From: JBGTKH01 sp041744735
Lineage (GTDB): Bacteria > Planctomycetota > Planctomycetia > Pirellulales > Pirellulaceae
Assembly: GCA_041744735.1 (NCBI GenBank)
Contig: JBGTKH010000257.1
Location: forward strand, 1 to 8,879
DNA: 8,879 nt
Reading direction: 5' to 3'
Made by a program: the position numbers and the translations under genes. The notes under the pieces were generated by a model. The model had not been told where the DNA came from. It saw nothing but the letters and a program-made list of their open reading frames with translations, and searched no databases. Below are positions 5,961 to 8,879 of this stretch, piece by piece. The first letter of the stretch is position 1. The number at the start of each line of letters is the position of its first letter.

Positions 5961-7970
5961 GTGATGGGGCTCGTTTTTCTGCGGCATGCCTACAGCCGCT
6001 TTCTGGCGGTCAAAGACGACATCGAGGCCAAATTGCCCAAACGCGGCGGGAAGACGCGGGAACTGGCCAAGGAAGACTTCTCACAAAAGAGCGCCATCTT
6101 TCTCCGGCCCAAGGCGCAGTTCGATTACCTCGTCGCGCTGCCCGACAGCGAAAACCGGGCGAAGGCGATCATCGGGGCCATGGAGTCGATCGAGCAGGAC
6201 TACGAAAACCTCCGCGGCGTCTTGCCCAAAGGCGACTATCAAGAACTCGACAACGGTGTGCTCGGCCAACTGCTGCGGACGCTGAACCCGGACGAACTCA
6301 AGCGGGTTTCCGGCGACGTGTTTGGTCGCATCTATGAATACTTCCTGACGCAGTTCGCCGACCAGAAGGCGCACGACGACGGCGAGTTCTTCACGCCCAT
6401 CTCGCTCGTTTCGCTGATCGCCCACGTGCTCGAGCCGGATCGCGGGACGGTGCTCGACCCGGCCTGTGGCAGCGGCGGCATGTTCGTGCAGAGTGCCCGC
6501 ATCGTCGAGGAACAGGGACAAAGCCCGACCGATCGGCTCACCTTCCGCGGCCTGGAGAAAAACGCCACCACGATCCGGCTGGCCAAGATGAACTTGGCGG
6601 TCCACGGCTTGGAAGGCGACATCCAGAAGGCCATCACCTACTACGAAGACCCGCACGAGTTGCTCGGCAAGGCCGACTACGTGATGGCCAATCCGCCCTT
6701 CAACGTGGACGAGATCGACGCCGACAAAGTGAAGAACGACCCGCGGCTGCCGTTCGGTCTGCCCGGCGTCAACAAGAAGGACAAGGTCAGTAACGGCAAC
6801 TACGTCTGGATCAGCTACTTTTACAGCTACCTGAACGAGCGAGGTCGCGCCGGTTTTGTGATGTCGTCGCAAGCGTCCAGCGCCGGGCGCGACGAAGCGA
6901 AGGTGCGGCAGAAGCTGGTCGAGACCGGCGACGTGGATGTCCTGATCGCCGTCCGCTCGAACTTCTTCTACACGCGGACGGTCCCCTGCGAGCTGTGGCT
7001 CCTGAATCGTAACAAACCGAAGGCCCACCGCGACAAGGTGCTGATGCTGGACGCGCGGAACGTCTACCGCAAAGTCACGCGCAAGATCTACGATTTCAGT
7101 CCCGAGCAGCAGCAGAACCTGCTGGCGATCGTCTGGTTGTATCGCGGCCGGCCGGAACGCTTCCTGGAGTTGGTATCCAGATACCTGGGCCAGGTTGTCG
7201 ATGAGGGGCAGGCGTGTTTTGAATGGGAGAGCCAGGACGGCGAGTTGGTCCATGCGTTGCCGGATTTCGTCGACGCCGTCGCCGAGCTCTCAACGCAACT
7301 GGCCCCATTCCTCAAGACTCAGAAGAAGTCCGGCCCGCAGGCTGACACCTTGGCCGAGTTCGAGAAGGAGCAAAAACTGTTCGCCGGGGATGTGGAACGA
7401 TTTCAAGTCAGCGTTCGTCAGGCGGCCAGGCAGTGGGAGAAGACGCCGGACACCAACGCCGCGCTGAACAAACTGGTGACGGAGTTCGCCCCGCTGGCCG
7501 AATCCAGCCGGGACCTGATCAAGCAGTCGGACCTGGTCTACAAGCTCGGCACGCGGTTGATCGAGATTTGCGAGAACGGGTGCGCCGCCAAGGAGCACGA
7601 TGAGTGGGTCAGCCGCGACGTGACTCGCGCCCGCAAGACCACCGACGATTGCCGGCAAACGGCCGTCGAGCAACTCAAGCAGGTTCGTTACTTTTGGCGC
7701 CAAGCCCACTGGCTCACGGAACGGTTTCCCGACGGAAAACTCTGCGACGTGGAGGGCCTCGTCAAGCTGGTCGACAAGTCGGAGATCGAAGCGAACGATT
7801 GGACTCTCACGCCCGGCCGCTACGTCGGCGTCGCGCCCGAGGAAGTGGACGAGGATTTCGACTTCGAGGAAACGTTGCGTGAGATCCACGTCGAGCTGGA
7901 AGACCTGAACGCCGAAGCGGTCGAGTTGGCCGCGACGATCAAGAAAAACTTTGAGGAGTTGGGAGTATGA
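5961..7970 (+). CDS. hsdM: Type I restriction-modification methyltransferase subunit HsdM (main open part)
   Basis: HsdM transfers a methyl group from S-adenosylmethionine to adenine N6 at sites chosen by HsdS; two HsdM and one HsdS form the methylase, which joins HsdR for restriction. This 669-residue stretch carries all catalytic features: GEFFTP (141-146) for cofactor binding, motif I DPACGSGGMF (166-175), and motif IV NPPF (244-247). The C-terminal third (about 385-669) is charged and helical, likely coiled-coil, and ends in LNAEAVELAATIKKNFEELGV, typical of the long HsdM subfamily. The GTG at 5961 (next codon ATG) is only the first possible start after the in-frame TAA at 5949-5951; no ribosome-binding site precedes it. 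A protein from here lacks the first 37 residues of the N-terminal domain and begins in the middle of a conserved hydrophobic helix. It could arise by restart after the 34-codon leader, or not at all. Its stop overlaps the hsdS start (ATGA). Confidence 0.9.
   Translation: MMGLVFLRHAYSRFLAVKDDIEAKLPKRGGKTRELAKEDFSQKSAIFLRPKAQFDYLVALPDSENRAKAIIGAMESIEQDYENLRGVLPKGDYQELDNGVLGQLLRTLNPDELKRVSGDVFGRIYEYFLTQFADQKAHDDGEFFTPISLVSLIAHVLEPDRGTVLDPACGSGGMFVQSARIVEEQGQSPTDRLTFRGLEKNATTIRLAKMNLAVHGLEGDIQKAITYYEDPHELLGKADYVMANPPFNVDEIDADKVKNDPRLPFGLPGVNKKDKVSNGNYVWISYFYSYLNERGRAGFVMSSQASSAGRDEAKVRQKLVETGDVDVLIAVRSNFFYTRTVPCELWLLNRNKPKAHRDKVLMLDARNVYRKVTRKIYDFSPEQQQNLLAIVWLYRGRPERFLELVSRYLGQVVDEGQACFEWESQDGELVHALPDFVDAVAELSTQLAPFLKTQKKSGPQADTLAEFEKEQKLFAGDVERFQVSVRQAARQWEKTPDTNAALNKLVTEFAPLAESSRDLIKQSDLVYKLGTRLIEICENGCAAKEHDEWVSRDVTRARKTTDDCRQTAVEQLKQVRYFWRQAHWLTERFPDGKLCDVEGLVKLVDKSEIEANDWTLTPGRYVGVAPEEVDEDFDFEETLREIHVELEDLNAEAVELAATIKKNFEELGV
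7953..7958 (+). promoter_or_regulatory. Ribosome-binding site of hsdS
   Basis: GAGGAG within the last codons of hsdM lies eight bases before the ATG at 7967. Together with the ATGA overlap it indicates that hsdS is translated in step with hsdM. Confidence 0.65.
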
Positions 7971-8879
7971 ATTGGCAGCCTCGAAGTCTTGATGAACTTG
8001 GTTACGTAAGCCGAGGCAGGTCGCGACATCGTCCGCGTGATGCGGTCCATCTTTACGGCGGTCCGTATCCTTTCGTGCAGACCGGAGACGTGAAGCACGC
8101 CATTCTGTACTTGACGAGCCATTCGCAGACTTACAGCGAGGCGGGACTGGCGCAGAGCCGTCTCTGGAAGGCGGGAACTTTGTGCATCACTATCGCGGCC
8201 AATATCGCGGACACGGCAATCCTTGGGATTGATGCCTGTTTTCCCGATAGTGTGATCGGCTTCGTTCCAGACGAAAACAAGGCGGATGCGCGGTTTATCA
8301 AATACTTATTCGACGTAATGCTTCAGAAGCGATTCAAGCAATTCACCCAAGGCGCGGCACAAGACAACTTGAGCCAGACGAAACTGCTTTCGCTCCGATT
8401 TCCAGTGCCAGACGTTACGGAGCAACGCCGTATCGCTTCAATCATCTCCGCCTACGACGACCTGATCGAGAACAACCGGCGGCGGATTCAGTTGCTGGAG
8501 CAGGCGGCGCGGCTGCTCTACAAGGAGTGGTTCGTCCACCTCCGCTTCCCCGGCCACGAACACGTCACCATCACCAACGGCGTGCCGGCGGCGTGGGAGA
8601 GAAAGTCCCTAACCAAGCTCGCGGATAGTGTTTCGTATGGGCTTACGGCGAGTTCCAGTGAGGACGAAGTTGGGCCAAAGTTCCTTCGAATTACGGACAT
8701 CGTTCCAACGATCATCGACTGGGACCAAGTTCCTTTCTGTGAAGCCGATGGCAAGGAAATCGACCGCAATCGTCTCGAAGTAGGCGATGTCGTCGTTGCA
8801 CGAACCGGAGCCACGGTTGGATTTGCTAAACTAATTTCGCGGCTGCCATTTGTGGCGGTCTACGCTTCATACCTCGTTC
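7967..8879 (+). CDS. hsdS: Type I restriction-modification specificity subunit HsdS (3' end cut by window)
   Basis: HsdS recognises the two halves of the bipartite DNA target and holds the HsdM subunits. The visible part is 304 residues with no stop; the rest lies beyond the window. The order is that of the family: first target-recognition domain (about 1-150, with PYPFVQTGDV, a central hydrophobic core, and GAAQDNLSQTKL before the end), the conserved central helices (about 151-195, EQRRIASIISAYDDLIENN then RRIQLLEQAARLLYKEWF), and the second recognition domain from about 205 (GPKFLRITDI, GDVVVARTGATVG). The ATG overlaps the hsdM stop. Base composition differs along the gene: my counts give about 47% G+C for 8221-8340, 64% for 8461-8580 and 51% for 8641-8760, as expected if recognition domains have been exchanged by recombination at the conserved centre. 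The recognised sequence cannot be read from the protein. Confidence 0.93.
   Translation, partial: MNWQPRSLDELGYVSRGRSRHRPRDAVHLYGGPYPFVQTGDVKHAILYLTSHSQTYSEAGLAQSRLWKAGTLCITIAANIADTAILGIDACFPDSVIGFVPDENKADARFIKYLFDVMLQKRFKQFTQGAAQDNLSQTKLLSLRFPVPDVTEQRRIASIISAYDDLIENNRRRIQLLEQAARLLYKEWFVHLRFPGHEHVTITNGVPAAWERKSLTKLADSVSYGLTASSSEDEVGPKFLRITDIVPTIIDWDQVPFCEADGKEIDRNRLEVGDVVVARTGATVGFAKLISRLPFVAVYASYLV

Noticed and set aside
6081..7253. 390-codon minus-strand frame
   Set aside because: It lies entirely opposite the conserved methyltransferase motifs of hsdM and has the HVAG/LVEQ-type composition of a shadow frame in GC-rich DNA.

Overview
The window looks like chromosomal DNA from a member of the Planctomycetota, most likely the Pirellula/Rhodopirellula side. 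That is an inference. It rests on the moderately GC-rich coding DNA, the character of the proteins, and intergenic tracts of short tandem repeats (TAGTCAR heptamers, AAATGAC heptamers, GAATTC-containing palindromic repeats) of a kind I associate with that phylum. No rRNA, tRNA or other lineage marker is present.

Left part (1-4498). A heptamer repeat tract at the left edge is followed by three minus-strand genes, tightly packed and transcribed right to left. They encode an oligopeptide/dipeptide-type ABC importer: a substrate-binding protein (oppA-like, 2528-4498), the first permease (oppB-like, 1573-2526) and the second permease (oppC-like, 304-1566). The genes are separated by 1 and 6 bases, so this is an operon. 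The two ATPase subunits are not in the window and do not follow oppC within the 303 bases visible. Both OppA and OppC carry an extra segment of roughly 105 residues in regions predicted to lie outside the cytoplasmic membrane.

Middle (4499-5849). A 273-base divergent intergenic region with an inverted repeat leads to a plus-strand gene for a RadC-family JAB/MPN metalloprotein with an added N-terminal winged-helix-like domain. After its stop comes a block of three perfect 30-bp repeats. Each repeat is a short palindrome followed by a strong ribosome-binding sequence.

Right part (5850-8879). A type I restriction-modification locus begins directly out of the last repeat: hsdM (DNA adenine methyltransferase subunit), then hsdS (specificity subunit), overlapping by ATGA and cut off by the window end. 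No hsdR is visible; it may lie to the right.

The most notable result concerns hsdM. The natural start is almost certainly GTG at 5850, served by GGAAGGAG inside the third repeat, and the protein begins with a recognisable HsdM N-terminus. The frame then meets a TAA at codon 34, where related proteins have Tyr (NE-stop-FLPVMGLVFLRHA). The frame continues for 669 codons with all methyltransferase motifs intact. Either hsdM is a one-base nonsense mutant, or it is made by restart at the GTG-ATG pair 9 bases past the stop, or the base is a sequencing error. I see no clearly new multi-gene system. The best leads are this interrupted hsdM, the palindrome-plus-Shine-Dalgarno array in front of it, and the winged-helix RadC next to it.
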